Source of the DNA: Bowmanella yangjiangensis
GTDB lineage: Bacteria > Pseudomonadota > Gammaproteobacteria > Enterobacterales > Alteromonadaceae
Assembly: GCF_017255015.1 (NCBI RefSeq)
Contig: NZ_JAFKCS010000003.1
Span: 224,014-288,013 of the forward strand
Reading direction: 5' to 3'
DNA length: 64,000 nt
The translations under genes and the position numbers were made by a program. The first letter of the stretch is position 1; each line of letters begins with the position of its first letter. The notes beneath the pieces are model-generated. The model was given only the letters and a program-made list of their open reading frames with translations, was not told where the DNA came from and made no database searches. Shown here one piece after another: positions 43,301 through 53,116 of this stretch.

Positions 43301-44829
43301 CTTTCACATATGTACCTGCTGCTTTCACCTTGCCAGTGACGGTCAAGTTGTGTGTCTGACTTGGCCAAGTCATCGGGATGCACCAGGCTTAGCCAGGTGC
43401 TGATGGAAACTGGCTGCAATTCCTCTAAACTGTAGCCCGCCATTTCAGCCCAGCGCTCGTTGATCCGGGTGGTGCCACTGGGAATGTGCCAGTCCCAGAT
43501 ACCTACCGCCGTGCTTTCCATGACCAGCTCTAATTGCTCTCGCTGTTCTTTGAGTAAGGCTTCGGTTTTTTTCTGTTGCGAGATGTCTTCAATGATTGAC
43601 CAAATCATCTCTCGTCCCTGACTGTCCTGGATCAGCATGCCATTAAGTACGACGGGAAAACGGTGCCCTTGCTTGTGAATATATTCTTTTTCATAGGGGC
43701 CGTACTGACCAGTAGCTTTTAATTGCTGGAGCTGTTTTTGTTCCTGTTCTTTATAGGATCTAGGCGTAATCTGCCAGTAGTCGAGATCTTGAATCTCTTC
43801 TTTGCTATACCCGATGATATCCAGGAGCGCCTGGTTCGCCTCCAGAAAATGGCCGTTGTTAAAGTCGTTTAAGCCAATCCCCAATGGAGACATGCTAAAC
43901 AGGCCCTTCAGGCGTTTTTCCTGATCCCGTCGTTTGTTAAGTAAGCTCACTAAAAGGTATAGAAAGACAAATAGGACTAAGCCCACAACAGTCAAAATGG
44001 TGCGGAATTCAGGCGCATTGTCAGCTGTGGTCGGCCACCCGTCCTTAGGAATGGCGGCGATCCGCCAGGTGCTCTCCGGTAAGGTCACTTGCATATGTAT
44101 CGGATGCTTAGTCAAAATGTCTGGTGAGCCAAAAAATACCGCACCGCTATCTTCAAGAGAGGCGTCCTTGCTAAGCAATACTTGTAGATGACGTTTCTCA
44201 TCCAGTAAGCCACTATTTTTATAAACCTGCTCTATATCAATAACGGCAGATACCAGTCCCCAGAAATGGGCCTGGTGCTGTTCGTCATAAATGTACACCG
44301 GAATGCGGCTTATAAAAGCTTGTCCTCCCTGAACCAAATCTATCGGCCCAGCTAACACCATTTTCCCGCTCTTCATTGCCAACTCTGCACTTTGCATTTG
44401 GTCTGGATGGGTCAGATAATTCAGACCAATGGCCTTCTCGTTCCCTTCCATAGGGTAAATCATGCGAATTACCATATCCGGTGCGGCGCCTATATTACGA
44501 AGCTCGGTATGAGTGCCAATCAGATGTTGGGCGATACTGGCAAAGCGCTGTTGGTTGATATGCGGTTCTGTCTGAATGACGGCTATTAAACCCCGTACCA
44601 CCTGAACATTGCTGATGATGGTGCCTTCCAACTGTGCGCGTAAAACACTGAGTTCATCACTGACCGTGCGTTGGCTGATGCTAAGATAGCGACGATTGTT
44701 TAGATGATCGGCATAAAAGCCGAGAATGAATAACACCGCCAACATTAATAAGAGAAGTATGTTGCATGGGCGAGCTAGTCTTTGGGCAAACTTGAATTGG
44801 CTGCGAATTCGCTCAAGTGGTGACGTCAA
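40309..44829 (-). CDS. hybrid sensor histidine kinase with CHASE, four PAS, GAF and two receiver domains
   Basis: A 1506-residue membrane kinase. Order: TM1 about 22-42; a periplasmic CHASE domain about 75-260 ([22 protein letters not shown]); TM2 about 278-298; four PAS/PAC units about 305-805; GAF about 815-970; HisKA with [13 protein letters not shown]; HATPase with NAIKF, DTGIGIP and GTGLGLAI; a degenerate receiver about 1235-1355 lacking the classical LMDxxMP; and a complete receiver about 1372-1490 ([31 protein letters not shown]). There is no HPt domain, so phosphate must pass to a separate protein. It is a single gene on the minus strand. The signal is unknown. Confidence 0.92.
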   Translation of the reverse strand: MTSPLERIRSQFKFAQRLARPCNILLLLMLAVLFILGFYADHLNNRRYLSISQRTVSDELSVLRAQLEGTIISNVQVVRGLIAVIQTEPHINQQRFASIAQHLIGTHTELRNIGAAPDMVIRMIYPMEGNEKAIGLNYLTHPDQMQSAELAMKSGKMVLAGPIDLVQGGQAFISRIPVYIYDEQHQAHFWGLVSAVIDIEQVYKNSGLLDEKRHLQVLLSKDASLEDSGAVFFGSPDILTKHPIHMQVTLPESTWRIAAIPKDGWPTTADNAPEFRTILTVVGLVLFVFLYLLVSLLNKRRDQEKRLKGLFSMSPLGIGLNDFNNGHFLEANQALLDIIGYSKEEIQDLDYWQITPRSYKEQEQKQLQQLKATGQYGPYEKEYIHKQGHRFPVVLNGMLIQDSQGREMIWSIIEDISQQKKTEALLKEQREQLELVMESTAVGIWDWHIPSGTTRINERWAEMAGYSLEELQPVSISTWLSLVHPDDLAKSDTQLDRHWQGESSRYICESRMRHKDGNWIWVLDTGKVVEWDAQGKPVRMVGTHIDITVQKLASIELERSQKELQSFFDVSRNLLCIANKNGFFDRVNRAFETVFGYSEAELLLTPYLEFVHPEDADATQAELQSLLHGKPTTSFTNRFRCKDGSYVYLRWYTTPDLATGKLYASASDVTQERDSELKLARQKELLESMSRQGRIGAWEQDFIKSRVYWSTMTKTILELDEDFVPQAGTTATFIKAGQHRKRFEKAIANAIKDGSAWELELLAVTAKGHEIWVSITCNAEFREGRCIRLFGSVQDINSRKRAQKADEKIARHNEILARLTVHPTILQGELGLAKHTLVEQLSYGLEVERASLWLFNEDRSNLYCCITFQRSTETFSHGDELKQKDYPHFFAALYMDSHIAAEDVQQDIRTSELTASYLSTQDPQAMLCTIINGGSSIVGVLCAEHIGSKRSWTEAETAFISSLATLTGTIHSTEQRKRAEKALVSAKESAEKAAKAKSEFLAVMSHEIRTPMNGILGMLDLMQAGDQNDEQRHRTNIVRSSAESLLGLLNDILDFSKVDAGKMELEATRFELKHLLVDIANASALKAQSKGLELLLDVQDVQHPWVIGDPGRLRQILVNLIGNAIKFTHKGHVLLRCRTQSSGQRLRLYAEVIDTGIGIPASRQADLFTPFTQVDVSTTRHYGGTGLGLAICRQLCDLMQGQISMQSTEGKGSCFSVEVTLAPSEGADAKIPDLTKHKILVAAPLELARSIYTKQLTTWGAIVQQVGTTQDLKQQIQDSLVQKRPWNMLLLDTDLLILDKELIEVIRSAELPLLALYRIQSAGQMPLSKYSFANLFKPLSPIELAGQLLTWQSGLCELPLLKPNATSNTSEQQKLKVLLVEDNLINQEVARSMLERLGLQVDLAENGAEAIKKLASPENFQLVLMDCQMPVMDGYDATRRIRRGEGGQANSHIPIIAMTANAMQGDEEACLAAGMDAYLSKPINLSRLHNAIIAQIPAAQLHQVDE

Positions 44830-44999
44830 GTTTGCTTATCCTTGTCTGGTATGGTCAATCTTACTACTTTCTTCTGTGTACCAATCTCCAAGAATAGTAG
44901 CAAGAACAATTTCCTGGCGTGAAAAATATCAATAAATCGCATTGAAAGCGCATTAAACAGGCCAATATTTGAAGTATAAAATAATGCGGAGTTAGTCCT

Positions 45000-45446
45000 A
45001 TGTCAGATGTTGTTCAAATAGTTTGCCCCCAATGCGATGGAGTGAATCGTGTTTCTATCGAGAAGCTGGCATTGCAACCCTTATGCGGAAAATGTCGGGC
45101 TCCATTGATAACGGCGAAACCTATTGAATGTACAGATGCCAATTTGCAGCGGCATATTGAACGCAGTGACTTACCTGTACTGGTGGACTTTTGGGCGCCC
45201 TGGTGTGGCCCTTGTGTGGGCTTCGCACCAGTGTATGCAGAAGTTGCAGGGCAGGCGAAAGAACGGGTTCGCTTCTTGAAGTTGGATACTCAGGCCAATC
45301 AGCAAAGCGGTGCGGCTTTTGCCATTCGCTCTATTCCAACTTTGATTTTGTTTTATCAGGGCAAAGAAGTGGCCCGTATGTCCGGCGCCTTACCTAAATT
45401 GCAGTTTCAGCAATGGTTAGTTGAACAACTGCAAGCATTAAATTAA
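45000..45446 (+). CDS. trxC: thioredoxin 2
   Basis: A 148-residue cytosolic thiol-disulfide reductase. The N-terminal zinc ribbon (CPQC and CGKC) distinguishes TrxC from TrxA. The redox site WCGPC is in VDFWAPWCGPC, and the cis-Pro is in IRSIPTLIL. TrxC is often induced by oxidative stress. A TATAAAAT element lies about 25 bases before the start. The DUF1993 gene follows after 16 bases. Confidence 0.95.
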   Translation: MSDVVQIVCPQCDGVNRVSIEKLALQPLCGKCRAPLITAKPIECTDANLQRHIERSDLPVLVDFWAPWCGPCVGFAPVYAEVAGQAKERVRFLKLDTQANQQSGAAFAIRSIPTLILFYQGKEVARMSGALPKLQFQQWLVEQLQALN

Positions 45447-45462
45447 CAGTCGGGAGGTGGAA

Positions 45463-45978
45463 ATGTCTCTTTCAATGTACGGTGCATCGGTACCTGTATT
45501 ACGTCACGGTTTACAGAATCTGCGGGCTATTTTGGCCAAGGCGGTAGCGTTTTCTGACAGTAAAAAAGTCGCATCTGAGGTGATTGCGGGGAGCCGTCTG
45601 GCCATTGATATGGTGCCCTTAAGCAAACAGGTGCAAATAGCTTGCGATACGGCTAAAGGCTGTGGCGCCAGGTTAAGCGGGGTAGAAAACCCCAGTTTTG
45701 CTGATGATGAGAAAACCTTGCAGGAGTTGTTGCAACGGGTGGACAAAACCCTGGCATTTCTTGAACAACTCAGCCCAGAACAATTTGCTGGCAGTGAAGA
45801 TAAGGCAATTCAGTTGAATTTCCCCAGTATCACATTGAATTTCAACGGCCAGGATTATCTCCAGCAGTTTGTTTTGCCTAACTTCTACTTTCATGTCAGT
45901 ACAGCCTACGGAATTTTGCGCCATATTGGCGTGGATATTGGTAAAAAGGATTACCTCGGAGCCATAGGCGGAGTATAA
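45463..45978 (+). CDS. DUF1993 domain-containing protein
   Basis: A 171-residue protein from the ATG at 45463 (GGGAGGTGG upstream). It follows DUF1993: SMYGASVPVLRHGLQNLRAIL at the start, RLAIDMVPLSKQVQIACDTAKG in the middle and LPNFYFHVSTAYGILRHIG toward the end. The family is related to DinB-like four-helix bundles with conserved His positions. Function unknown. It is probably co-transcribed with trxC. Confidence 0.85.
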   Translation: MSLSMYGASVPVLRHGLQNLRAILAKAVAFSDSKKVASEVIAGSRLAIDMVPLSKQVQIACDTAKGCGARLSGVENPSFADDEKTLQELLQRVDKTLAFLEQLSPEQFAGSEDKAIQLNFPSITLNFNGQDYLQQFVLPNFYFHVSTAYGILRHIGVDIGKKDYLGAIGGV

Positions 45979-46002
45979 AAAAGGCGCCTGTTGCCAGGCG
46001 CC
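45977..46002 (-). terminator. rho-independent terminator of pdsO
   Basis: On the minus strand GGCGCCTG-GCAA-CAGGCGCC is followed by six T residues. It lies 44 bases past the pdsO stop. Confidence 0.8.
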
Positions 46003-46045
46003 AAAGGGGTTGAGGAACTGGAGAATGTTGCGATAAGAAATTAGC

Positions 46046-46771
46046 TTAGTGGTTAGCCACAGTTTGCAGGCTGTCGGCACTCAGACGCAGGCTGACACGA
46101 CGGTCGAAACTATCACCGTCAAGGCTGGAGTTGGTATCCAGCGGCATGGCTTCACCTAATGCCATGGTACTGATCCTTGCTGCTGAGACACCCTGACTGA
46201 CCAGCAGTTGTTTTACCGACTCGACCCGCTCTGCAGAAAGACTCTGGTTATACGTTTCGTCACCACGACGGTCGGCAAAACCCGATAATTCAATTTTCAG
46301 CTGCTTGTTGTGCTGCATGGCATCAGCCAGTTCGGCAAGCTGCTGACTGTAAATGGATTCTAACTTGCTGGAACCGGTACGGAACTGCACATGCATAGTC
46401 AGATTGGTATCCATAGCCGCGTTCTCGCGCTCGGTCAGCGACACGAGTTGCAGACGCTGCTGCTCTTCACTATTACGCAGACGACCCAGCAGTTGCTGGT
46501 TAGATGCCAGCAGCTGATTTATTTCATCTTCATTTTGCGCCAAGGCGGTTTCCATGGTTTTAATTTCCTTGTCGGCTGCCACAGAGTGGCCGACAAAGAT
46601 GCCTGAGATACCGCCGATAATGGCACCCAGTGGCCCACCAGCTATGGCACCGACCACCAGGCCTGAACCAAATCCGATGTTTTCGGCTTTCTTGATGTTC
46701 TCGCTCGCAGCCATGGCTGCTGGGGCAGATAAGGCCATCATCAATCCGGATACTATTACTAACTTTTTCAT
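46046..46771 (-). CDS. pdsO: sortase-associated OmpA-like protein PdsO
   Basis: A 241-residue envelope protein from the ATG at 46771 (AAGGAGA upstream), with signal peptide about 1-22 (LSAPAAMAA). A glycine-rich hydrophobic region (GLVVGAIAGGPLGAIIGGISGIFVG) leads to a coiled coil, then an OmpA-type peptidoglycan-binding domain (about 130-235; FRTGSSKLE, IELSGFADRRGD, YNQSLSAERVESVKQLL). This layout matches PdsO of the proteobacterial dedicated sortase system, and the divergent pdsRS pair supports the call. No sortase or sortase target is in the window. Confidence 0.8.
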   Translation of the reverse strand: MKKLVIVSGLMMALSAPAAMAASENIKKAENIGFGSGLVVGAIAGGPLGAIIGGISGIFVGHSVAADKEIKTMETALAQNEDEINQLLASNQQLLGRLRNSEEQQRLQLVSLTERENAAMDTNLTMHVQFRTGSSKLESIYSQQLAELADAMQHNKQLKIELSGFADRRGDETYNQSLSAERVESVKQLLVSQGVSAARISTMALGEAMPLDTNSSLDGDSFDRRVSLRLSADSLQTVANH

Positions 46772-46965
46772 CTTTGCTCTCCTTAACGAGGGATATGTGT
46801 GTTTCGACAATTCCATTAAACACACAGCAGTTGGCACAAAAGGGGAGCAAAAAGGGCAATGCACCGATGAATTGTGGCGAAATCATGGCATTTGCTATGG
46901 CCTGCTAGTTTCCCCGAGCAGTTAAGGTATAGTCCGGCACATGCAAGAGGATTGTCGTCATAGTT

Positions 46966-47664
46966 ATGAGTAGAAGAATTGCCATTGTTGAAGATGAAGC
47001 TGCTATCCGTGAGAACTACGCGGCAGTATTGAGACGCCAGGGGTATCAGGTTGCCACCTATTCCAATCGCCGCGAGGCCATGGGTGGCTTTGAGCAGCGT
47101 TTACCGGATTTGGCCATTATTGATATTGGCCTGGAAGACGAAATTGATGGTGGATTTTTGCTATGTCAGTCGCTGCGCGGCATGTCGCCTACCTTGCCGA
47201 TTATCTTTTTGACCGCGCGTGATTCCGATCTAGATACGGTATCCGGTTTGCGCATGGGCGCCGATGATTACCTGACCAAAGACATCAGTATGCCGCATAT
47301 GACGGCGCGCATATCGGCGCTGTTCCGACGTATGGAAGCGCTGAGTCAGCCAGATGACAAACAACAGCTAGTGCAATGTGGCAGCCTGAGTCTGGATCTC
47401 AACCGTATGCAAGCTCGCTGGAAGGATATCGCTGTAGACCTAACCGTGACGGAATTCTGGATGGTGCATGCACTGGCGCGTTTTGCCGGCCACGTAAAAA
47501 GCCGCCAACATTTGATGCAGGACGCCCGTGTTGTGGTAGATGACAGTACCATCACCTCGCATATCAAGCGTATTCGTAAGAAATTTGTGCAGATGGATGC
47601 TGCCTTTGATTGTATTGATACCGTTTATGGCATGGGCTATCGCTGGACCAGCGATAAGGATTGA
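46966..47664 (+). CDS. pdsR: response regulator PdsR of the dedicated sortase system
   Basis: A 232-residue OmpR-family regulator. The receiver has acidic residues in IVEDEAAIR, the phospho-acceptor in LAIIDIGLEDEIDGGFLLC and Lys in LTKDIS. The EIDGGF insertion after the Asp is characteristic of this sortase-associated subfamily. The winged helix includes SRQHLMQDARVVVDDSTITSHIKRIRKKF. It overlaps pdsS by four bases if the TTG start of that gene is used. Confidence 0.85.
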   Translation: MSRRIAIVEDEAAIRENYAAVLRRQGYQVATYSNRREAMGGFEQRLPDLAIIDIGLEDEIDGGFLLCQSLRGMSPTLPIIFLTARDSDLDTVSGLRMGADDYLTKDISMPHMTARISALFRRMEALSQPDDKQQLVQCGSLSLDLNRMQARWKDIAVDLTVTEFWMVHALARFAGHVKSRQHLMQDARVVVDDSTITSHIKRIRKKFVQMDAAFDCIDTVYGMGYRWTSDKD

Positions 47665-49823
47665 TAGGAGTGTCACGCAAGTTTCATTTCTTTGGTCTGC
47701 GCTTTAAGCTGTTGCTGTTGTCCGGTTTTTTGTTCAGCATTCCCTGGCTGGGTTACGAATATGTGTGGGAAATGGAGAAGTACCTGCGCGCTGGACAGGA
47801 GCGGACTTTGCTGGGCACAGTGCGAGCGGTGGCCACCGCCTTGCACGAGCGACCCAAGCTATTTGATGCTCAGGCCAGTTACCTGAGCGTTGAAAAAGGT
47901 AGGGATCTCTATGCTTATCCCATCATTGACCCTATTCGTCTGGACGGCGATTTGTCTGACTGGCGTCAGCAGCAGCACGCTTTGCAATATGGCCAGGACT
48001 ATGTGATTTCTCAAAGCAATGCCTATCAGCCAACCACGCTCAGTTTTAAACACATGATTGGCAAGTACCGACAGTACTTGTATGCCTACTTTGAAGTGTC
48101 AGATGATGTGGTGATTTACCGCTCGGCTAACAGTCTGAGTGTTGACAATAACGACTATTTGCAAATTGCCTTTACCACCCCAGCCGGAGACTTTCGCCGT
48201 TATCTGATTGCGACAAATAAACCTGGTTGGTTAACCCCCTATGAAATGAGTGTGGAAGTCGGGCAAACCAACAAGGCACTCAGACCTGAAACCCGAATTC
48301 AGGGCGCTTGGCTGGAAACTGAGCAGGGCTATAACATTGAACTGCGTATTCCCCTAGAGTTATTGGGCAGTAAGCTAAGTTTTGCCATTACCGACGTGGA
48401 TGAGCCAGGCGGCCAGCCCGTAGCGACTATTGGCACCTCCAATGTATGGGAAGAAGATAAATTGGGTACGGTATTGGTGCCTTCGCCTGAGATTGAACAG
48501 ATTATTAAAGGATTAGGGCATACCAATTCACGTATTTGGGTGGTGGATCAGCATCAGCGGGTGTTGGCTAAATCCGGTGATATTAAAAACTCAGACGGTA
48601 TCTGGAGCCGACCTGCTGCCGCCAGGGACGACAGCTGGTGGGGTAAGGCGGCCGAGCGTTGGCTTTACCCTTTGTATTACAAGATTTTGACCCGTCCCCC
48701 CAGCGATTTTATCGATGAGCTTTATGATGTGGCGAACCTGCAGGGTAGCCATATTGAACAGGCACTGGAAGGTAAAGCTGGATCCAGCTGGCGGTTAACG
48801 CCGGATAGCAAAGCCGTGGTACTGGCAGCCGCTTACCCGGTATATATTGATGATATGGTGATGGGCGCGGTGATTGCCGAAGAGACAACCAACGGTATCC
48901 GCAGTTTACGCAACCTGGCGCTGGAAAAACTTTTCACCCTGATGTTGGCAGTGATGCTGCTTGGCACCCTCGGACTGTTTTTGCTCGCATCGAGAATATC
49001 CAGCCGCATCCGTCGCCTGCGCGACCAGGCCGACCAAGCCATTGATGAGCAAGGGCGCATTCGCAGCCAACTAAAAGCCTCCGACGTTCAGGATGAAATA
49101 GGCGATTTGTCGCGTACCGTGGCGGATATGGTGCAGCGCCTGGGCCAATACCATCACTATTTGGAAAGCATGTCTTCACGTTTGTCTCATGAGTTACGTA
49201 CGCCTGTGGCGGTGGTGCGCTCGTCATTGGAGACCCTGCAGATGGAAGAGGAGAAACTGGCCGACTCTGTGTATCTGCAGCGGGCGCAGGAAGGCTTGAA
49301 CAGATTGTCGCTGATTCTGACCAATATGAGCGAAGCCACCCGCCTGGAGCAAAGTCTGCAATCCGTAGAGCGACATGACTACCTGCTTGATGAGGTGCTG
49401 GAAGGCTGCGTGCAGGGTTACCAACTGGCTTATCCTGACGCGCAGCTTCAATTAACTATGGCAGACCGCCAACTTAAGGTGGATGGAGCGCCGGAACTCT
49501 TTGCGCAGCTGCTGGATAAGCTGGTGGCTAATGCGGTGGAATTTGCCACCCGTGGTACGCCTATCATGATCAGATTGCAGCGCCAGGGACGCAAGGCGGT
49601 GCTGGATATCAGTAACAAAGGGCCTTTATTGCCCACCGAAATGCAGGGCAGATTGTTCGACTCTATGGTGTCGGTTAGATCCGGGCAGCCAGGACAACCG
49701 CATCTGGGGTTAGGGCTTTACATTGCCAGGCTCATCACTGAATTTCATCAGGGCAATATTGAGTTAACCGACAATCCACAGCGTGATGGGGTCACCGTCA
49801 AAGTAAGCATACCTTTGGTATGA
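47661..49823 (+). CDS. pdsS: sensor histidine kinase PdsS with CBM9-like periplasmic domain
   Basis: A 720-residue membrane kinase. TM1 is about 13-30; the periplasmic part at about 88-260 begins IDPIRLDGDLSDWRQ and resembles a carbohydrate-binding module family 9 fold; TM2 is about 425-445 (LFTLMLAVMLLGTLGLFLLA), then HAMP, HisKA with His510 in SHELRTPVAVVRSS, and HATPase (LVANAVEFA, GLGLYIARLI). The start is TTG 47661 or GTG 47670. It pairs with pdsR, and the domain order matches the dedicated sortase kinase family. Ligand unknown; a glycan is plausible. Confidence 0.85.
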   Translation: MIGVSRKFHFFGLRFKLLLLSGFLFSIPWLGYEYVWEMEKYLRAGQERTLLGTVRAVATALHERPKLFDAQASYLSVEKGRDLYAYPIIDPIRLDGDLSDWRQQQHALQYGQDYVISQSNAYQPTTLSFKHMIGKYRQYLYAYFEVSDDVVIYRSANSLSVDNNDYLQIAFTTPAGDFRRYLIATNKPGWLTPYEMSVEVGQTNKALRPETRIQGAWLETEQGYNIELRIPLELLGSKLSFAITDVDEPGGQPVATIGTSNVWEEDKLGTVLVPSPEIEQIIKGLGHTNSRIWVVDQHQRVLAKSGDIKNSDGIWSRPAAARDDSWWGKAAERWLYPLYYKILTRPPSDFIDELYDVANLQGSHIEQALEGKAGSSWRLTPDSKAVVLAAAYPVYIDDMVMGAVIAEETTNGIRSLRNLALEKLFTLMLAVMLLGTLGLFLLASRISSRIRRLRDQADQAIDEQGRIRSQLKASDVQDEIGDLSRTVADMVQRLGQYHHYLESMSSRLSHELRTPVAVVRSSLETLQMEEEKLADSVYLQRAQEGLNRLSLILTNMSEATRLEQSLQSVERHDYLLDEVLEGCVQGYQLAYPDAQLQLTMADRQLKVDGAPELFAQLLDKLVANAVEFATRGTPIMIRLQRQGRKAVLDISNKGPLLPTEMQGRLFDSMVSVRSGQPGQPHLGLGLYIARLITEFHQGNIELTDNPQRDGVTVKVSIPLV

Positions 49824-49883
49824 GGTTGCTTTCGCTGAAAAACTCAGGCGCTGGCTGTCGCCAGGCCTGAACAGATGATCACC

Positions 49884-52070
49884 TCAGAAGCTGAAACTTA
49901 CACTCGCCGTGTAGTTTCGGCCAGCCTCGGCCAATGGACTCAGATCGCTACCCTCAGCGCGTCCGGCAATACTGCTGTAGCGGTTATATTCTTTATCAAG
50001 CAAGTTATTGGCTGCCAGGTTAAAACGTAAGTTATCCGTGACCCTGTAGCTGACCAGCCAGTCCAGCACGCCATAACCACTTGAACCGGCATTGCCCTCA
50101 TTGACTTTCGTCATGGCCTTGGCCCAGTTGAGCACTAAATGAGAACTTAGCGCTTGCCCTTGATAGCTCAATCCCAGCAGACCAGAAAGGGGGGAAATGG
50201 AATGCAGGTAGTCATCACTTTCATCATCTTTGCCATCCTGATAGGCCGCATTTCCTTGCAGAGTCCATGCATCATTGATGTACCAGTTTATACTAAGTTC
50301 AGCGCCTTTTATGGTGACAGATTCAAGGTTTTGGTACTGGTATCTCTCAAAAATGTGTGAGAAATCGCCATTACTGTCGAGCATGGTTTCGCTGCTTAGC
50401 AGCACAGTCGACAGGAAGTTGTCATATTGGCTATAGAAAATAGCACCACTAATGGCCAGTTCGCCAATGTGTCCACGTAGACCAAACTCATAAGTGTCAC
50501 TTTGTTCTGGTGCCAAGTCTTTGTCGCTGGGCACTATTTCGTAAGCATAGGTGGAGGTCGGTTGCAGATAGTGTTCAATATAAGCCAGGTCGTAGGCCGG
50601 TACTTTAAATCCCTGCCCGTACTGAGCATACAAATTGAGCAAAGGATTGATGCTGTAGAGCGCGCCCAGATTGAACGAAAAATGCTGTTCTTCAATGACA
50701 GAGAATTCGGTGCCATCTTGCTTTTGGGCGCCGTTAGGATCCATTTTGTAGCTGTCAAAACGAACGCCCGGCGTCACTGTTATACGGTCGTCAAGCAGAC
50801 GTATTTCATCGTTGATAAAAACACCGTAGCGCCTTGTATCGTTAGTCGGAAACTTACTGGTGCTGAGATCGCGGGTGGTGGTGCCGTCAGCGATACGCAG
50901 CTCATGCACAGAGCGAAGGCTTTCGGTTTGTTCAATATCTAAGCCAAAGCCTAAGGTGTGGGCGGTATTCAGTTTTTTGCTGGCGTTTGACAATAGACCC
51001 CATGTGTCTTGCTCAAACAGCGCCGTTTGCCACATGTCTCGGACTTCCTTCACGCCAAACATGGGGGCATCGATATCCAATCGACCATATTCGGTATCTG
51101 CTTGACTACTCTTATTTCTGTAGAGATTAATATCCAGGTAGTCATGCCAAGTACGTTGTGCATCGGAGTGATAGTTGAGTTTGAATGACTGGGCTTCCTT
51201 TTCTCCCTCGTTGTTCTCATGCACTATCTGATAGCCGTATTGACCCAAGCCGCGAAAATAGGTCAGCAGGCCATCAGCACTGTCACCCAGTGTGTCTTGC
51301 TGCCACAAATCAACCAACAAACTCAGGGTGTCGGTATCGGAGAGATGGAGCTTTCCCTTGTACAGCAAACTGCGACTATCGATATCAAAAGGTGTTGCAC
51401 TACCTTGGTAGTTTTGTTCCTCTTCGCCCTGCCGAAAACTGGCATTGAGTAAGTGCTCGGTGTCTGCATAGCGCAGCGCCAGTGTGCCTGCTTGGCTAAA
51501 TTGGTTGGTTAAATCACTGTAGCTTAGTTTAGTGCGTCCGGCGATTTGCTCGCCGTCTTCAAGATAGTCACTGGCATCTTTGGTGGTAAACACCACAATG
51601 CCACCCAAGGCATCTGACCCATAGAGGGAGGAAGCCGCTCCTTTGGCTACTTCTACCTGCTTAAGGGTGTCAGTGTCGATGAACCCCCGGCCAACAACGT
51701 CGTTCAGACCATTGGCACCATACCCTTCATTCATTCGCATGCCGTCTTTAATCATCAGCACCCGATCCCCTCCCATACCGCGTACGATCACGTTTTGTGC
51801 ACCGCCTGAACGCCCGGTTACGGAAACACCCGGTTCATAGTTAAACAACTGATTCATGTCGTTGATGCTCAAACTCTCAATGTCGTCCGCAGTGACCACA
51901 TTGATGGTTCCTGCCACGTCTTTCAATGGCTTGGCTATGCGGTTGCCGCTGACCACGATCACTTCGTGTTCACTGACGGATTCGCCGACTTGCTCCTCAG
52001 CATATACATGGAGGGAAGCGAATAGTGCGCTGCTGACTGAGAACGCAAGCATGGCTGGCTTGAACATCAT
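49884..52070 (-). CDS. TonB-dependent haem/haemoglobin-type outer-membrane receptor
   Basis: A 728-residue receptor with signal peptide about 1-24 (LFASLHVYAEE). Plug domain about 35-165: VIVVSGNRIAKPLKDV, NVIVRGMGGDRVLMIKDGMRMNEG and GAASSLYGSDALGG. The beta-barrel ends in NYTASVSFSF with terminal Phe. FKVP aligns with the FRAP motif of haem receptors, followed by KDLAPEQSDTYEFG where they have NPDLKPExxxxYE. The divergent CobN-like operon and shared Fur-like site support a tetrapyrrole, most likely haem. Confidence 0.85.
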   Translation of the reverse strand: MMFKPAMLAFSVSSALFASLHVYAEEQVGESVSEHEVIVVSGNRIAKPLKDVAGTINVVTADDIESLSINDMNQLFNYEPGVSVTGRSGGAQNVIVRGMGGDRVLMIKDGMRMNEGYGANGLNDVVGRGFIDTDTLKQVEVAKGAASSLYGSDALGGIVVFTTKDASDYLEDGEQIAGRTKLSYSDLTNQFSQAGTLALRYADTEHLLNASFRQGEEEQNYQGSATPFDIDSRSLLYKGKLHLSDTDTLSLLVDLWQQDTLGDSADGLLTYFRGLGQYGYQIVHENNEGEKEAQSFKLNYHSDAQRTWHDYLDINLYRNKSSQADTEYGRLDIDAPMFGVKEVRDMWQTALFEQDTWGLLSNASKKLNTAHTLGFGLDIEQTESLRSVHELRIADGTTTRDLSTSKFPTNDTRRYGVFINDEIRLLDDRITVTPGVRFDSYKMDPNGAQKQDGTEFSVIEEQHFSFNLGALYSINPLLNLYAQYGQGFKVPAYDLAYIEHYLQPTSTYAYEIVPSDKDLAPEQSDTYEFGLRGHIGELAISGAIFYSQYDNFLSTVLLSSETMLDSNGDFSHIFERYQYQNLESVTIKGAELSINWYINDAWTLQGNAAYQDGKDDESDDYLHSISPLSGLLGLSYQGQALSSHLVLNWAKAMTKVNEGNAGSSGYGVLDWLVSYRVTDNLRFNLAANNLLDKEYNRYSSIAGRAEGSDLSPLAEAGRNYTASVSFSF

Positions 52071-52139
52071 AAGGTTCCTTATATTTGCAGGTACGGGATG
52101 CGGGGCATGTTAAGTAGCAAATAATTATATGTCAATACA

Positions 52140-52155
52140 GATAAGAATTATTCTC
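52140..52155. promoter_or_regulatory. Fur-box-like site in the divergent promoter region
   Basis: GATAAGAATTATTCTC, whose core AGAAT-T-ATTCT is a perfect palindrome and matches the Fur consensus well. It lies 70 bases from the receptor start and 72 from the first gene of the ExbB-like operon, so iron limitation would derepress both. Confidence 0.65.
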
Positions 52156-52226
52156 ACTTGTATTCGTATTGTTAGATTTGCCGGTCTTTGCTAGAATCCC
52201 GCTGTATGTAATTTGACCACCTTCCT

Positions 52227-52772
52227 ATGAGCAGTAACTTTATGAATATTCAACACATTGAATCCATGATGGCAGACATTTCCGCCATGCTAATGACGCC
52301 GGTATTGCTGGTAATCATCGCCCTGTTTGTTTACGCAATATTTGCGTTGGGGCGATTTGTCTCGCTTTATTCAGTGCGAAAGAAAAACGCCATTCGGTAC
52401 ATGCGGCAAATCGAAAACAAACAAGCCGGTTGGCTTTCTGGCTATCCGATTCACAACTATTTTGTAACCAACCCCCGTGCCTCTGAAGATGAACTGGAAG
52501 TTTACGCACTGAAAAAACTAGAGAATCTGCGCATTGTTACCCGCGTCTCGCCCATGCTGGGGCTGATTGCCACCATGATCCCGATGGGCCCGGCACTACA
52601 ATCCCTGGCGGACGGCAATATCCAAGGGATAAGCGAGAATCTCATCATCGCTTTTGCAGCAGTTATCTGGGGATTAGTGATAGCGACGTTGACCTTTTGG
52701 CCTGCCTCGGTAAAGAAACGCTGGTTTGCATCTGAACTGATAAACATCCGCAAGCTTAAGCCGGAGGCCTAA
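52227..52772 (+). CDS. MotA/TolQ/ExbB-like proton-channel protein
   Basis: A 181-residue inner-membrane protein with three hydrophobic segments (about 20-45, 110-130 and 140-160) and the family pattern RIVTRVSPMLGLIATMIPMGPALQSLADG. Such proteins couple proton flow to outer-membrane work. Its TAA overlaps the next ATG by one base. Followed by DUF2149 and the CobN-like gene, it is the ExbB-like member of a haem-type chelatase operon (HmuT-like by position in Bacteroides). Confidence 0.83.
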   Translation: MSSNFMNIQHIESMMADISAMLMTPVLLVIIALFVYAIFALGRFVSLYSVRKKNAIRYMRQIENKQAGWLSGYPIHNYFVTNPRASEDELEVYALKKLENLRIVTRVSPMLGLIATMIPMGPALQSLADGNIQGISENLIIAFAAVIWGLVIATLTFWPASVKKRWFASELINIRKLKPEA

Positions 52773-53116
52773 TGAAGTTTCTCAACGAAGATGAAGAACT
52801 GAATCCCATCATTAGCGCGGTTAACCTGGTGGATGTATTCCTGGTGATCATTGCGGCGCTGCTTATTTCTATTGCGCAGAATCCTCTTAGTGTTTTCTCA
52901 ACCGAGGATGTGACAGTGATAAAAAATCCTGGTCAGGAAAACATGCAAATGATCGTAAAGCAGGGGAAAGAGATTAAACAGTACAAAGCCAGTGGCGAAA
53001 TCGGCTCGGGGGAAGGCATGCGAGCTGGAGTTGCTTACAAGATGGCGGATGGCAGTTTTGTCTATGTGCCTGAGGATAAGGATACGCCAGTGTCTGGTTC
53101 GGGGGGGAAACCATGA
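52772..53116 (+). CDS. DUF2149 protein (ExbD-like partner)
   Basis: A 114-residue protein with one membrane segment (about 20-38, VNLVDVFLVIIAALLISIA) and a small periplasmic domain ending KMADGSFVYVPE. The short N-terminus, single membrane span with conserved Asp, and place after an ExbB-like gene parallel ExbD/TolR. It overlaps its neighbours by one base upstream and four bases downstream (ATGA). Confidence 0.83.
   Translation: MKFLNEDEELNPIISAVNLVDVFLVIIAALLISIAQNPLSVFSTEDVTVIKNPGQENMQMIVKQGKEIKQYKASGEIGSGEGMRAGVAYKMADGSFVYVPEDKDTPVSGSGGKP

Noticed and set aside
46554..46925. Plus-strand frame opposite pdsO
   Set aside because: It is the antisense of a clear OmpA-like gene with a signal peptide; it has no ribosome site or homology.
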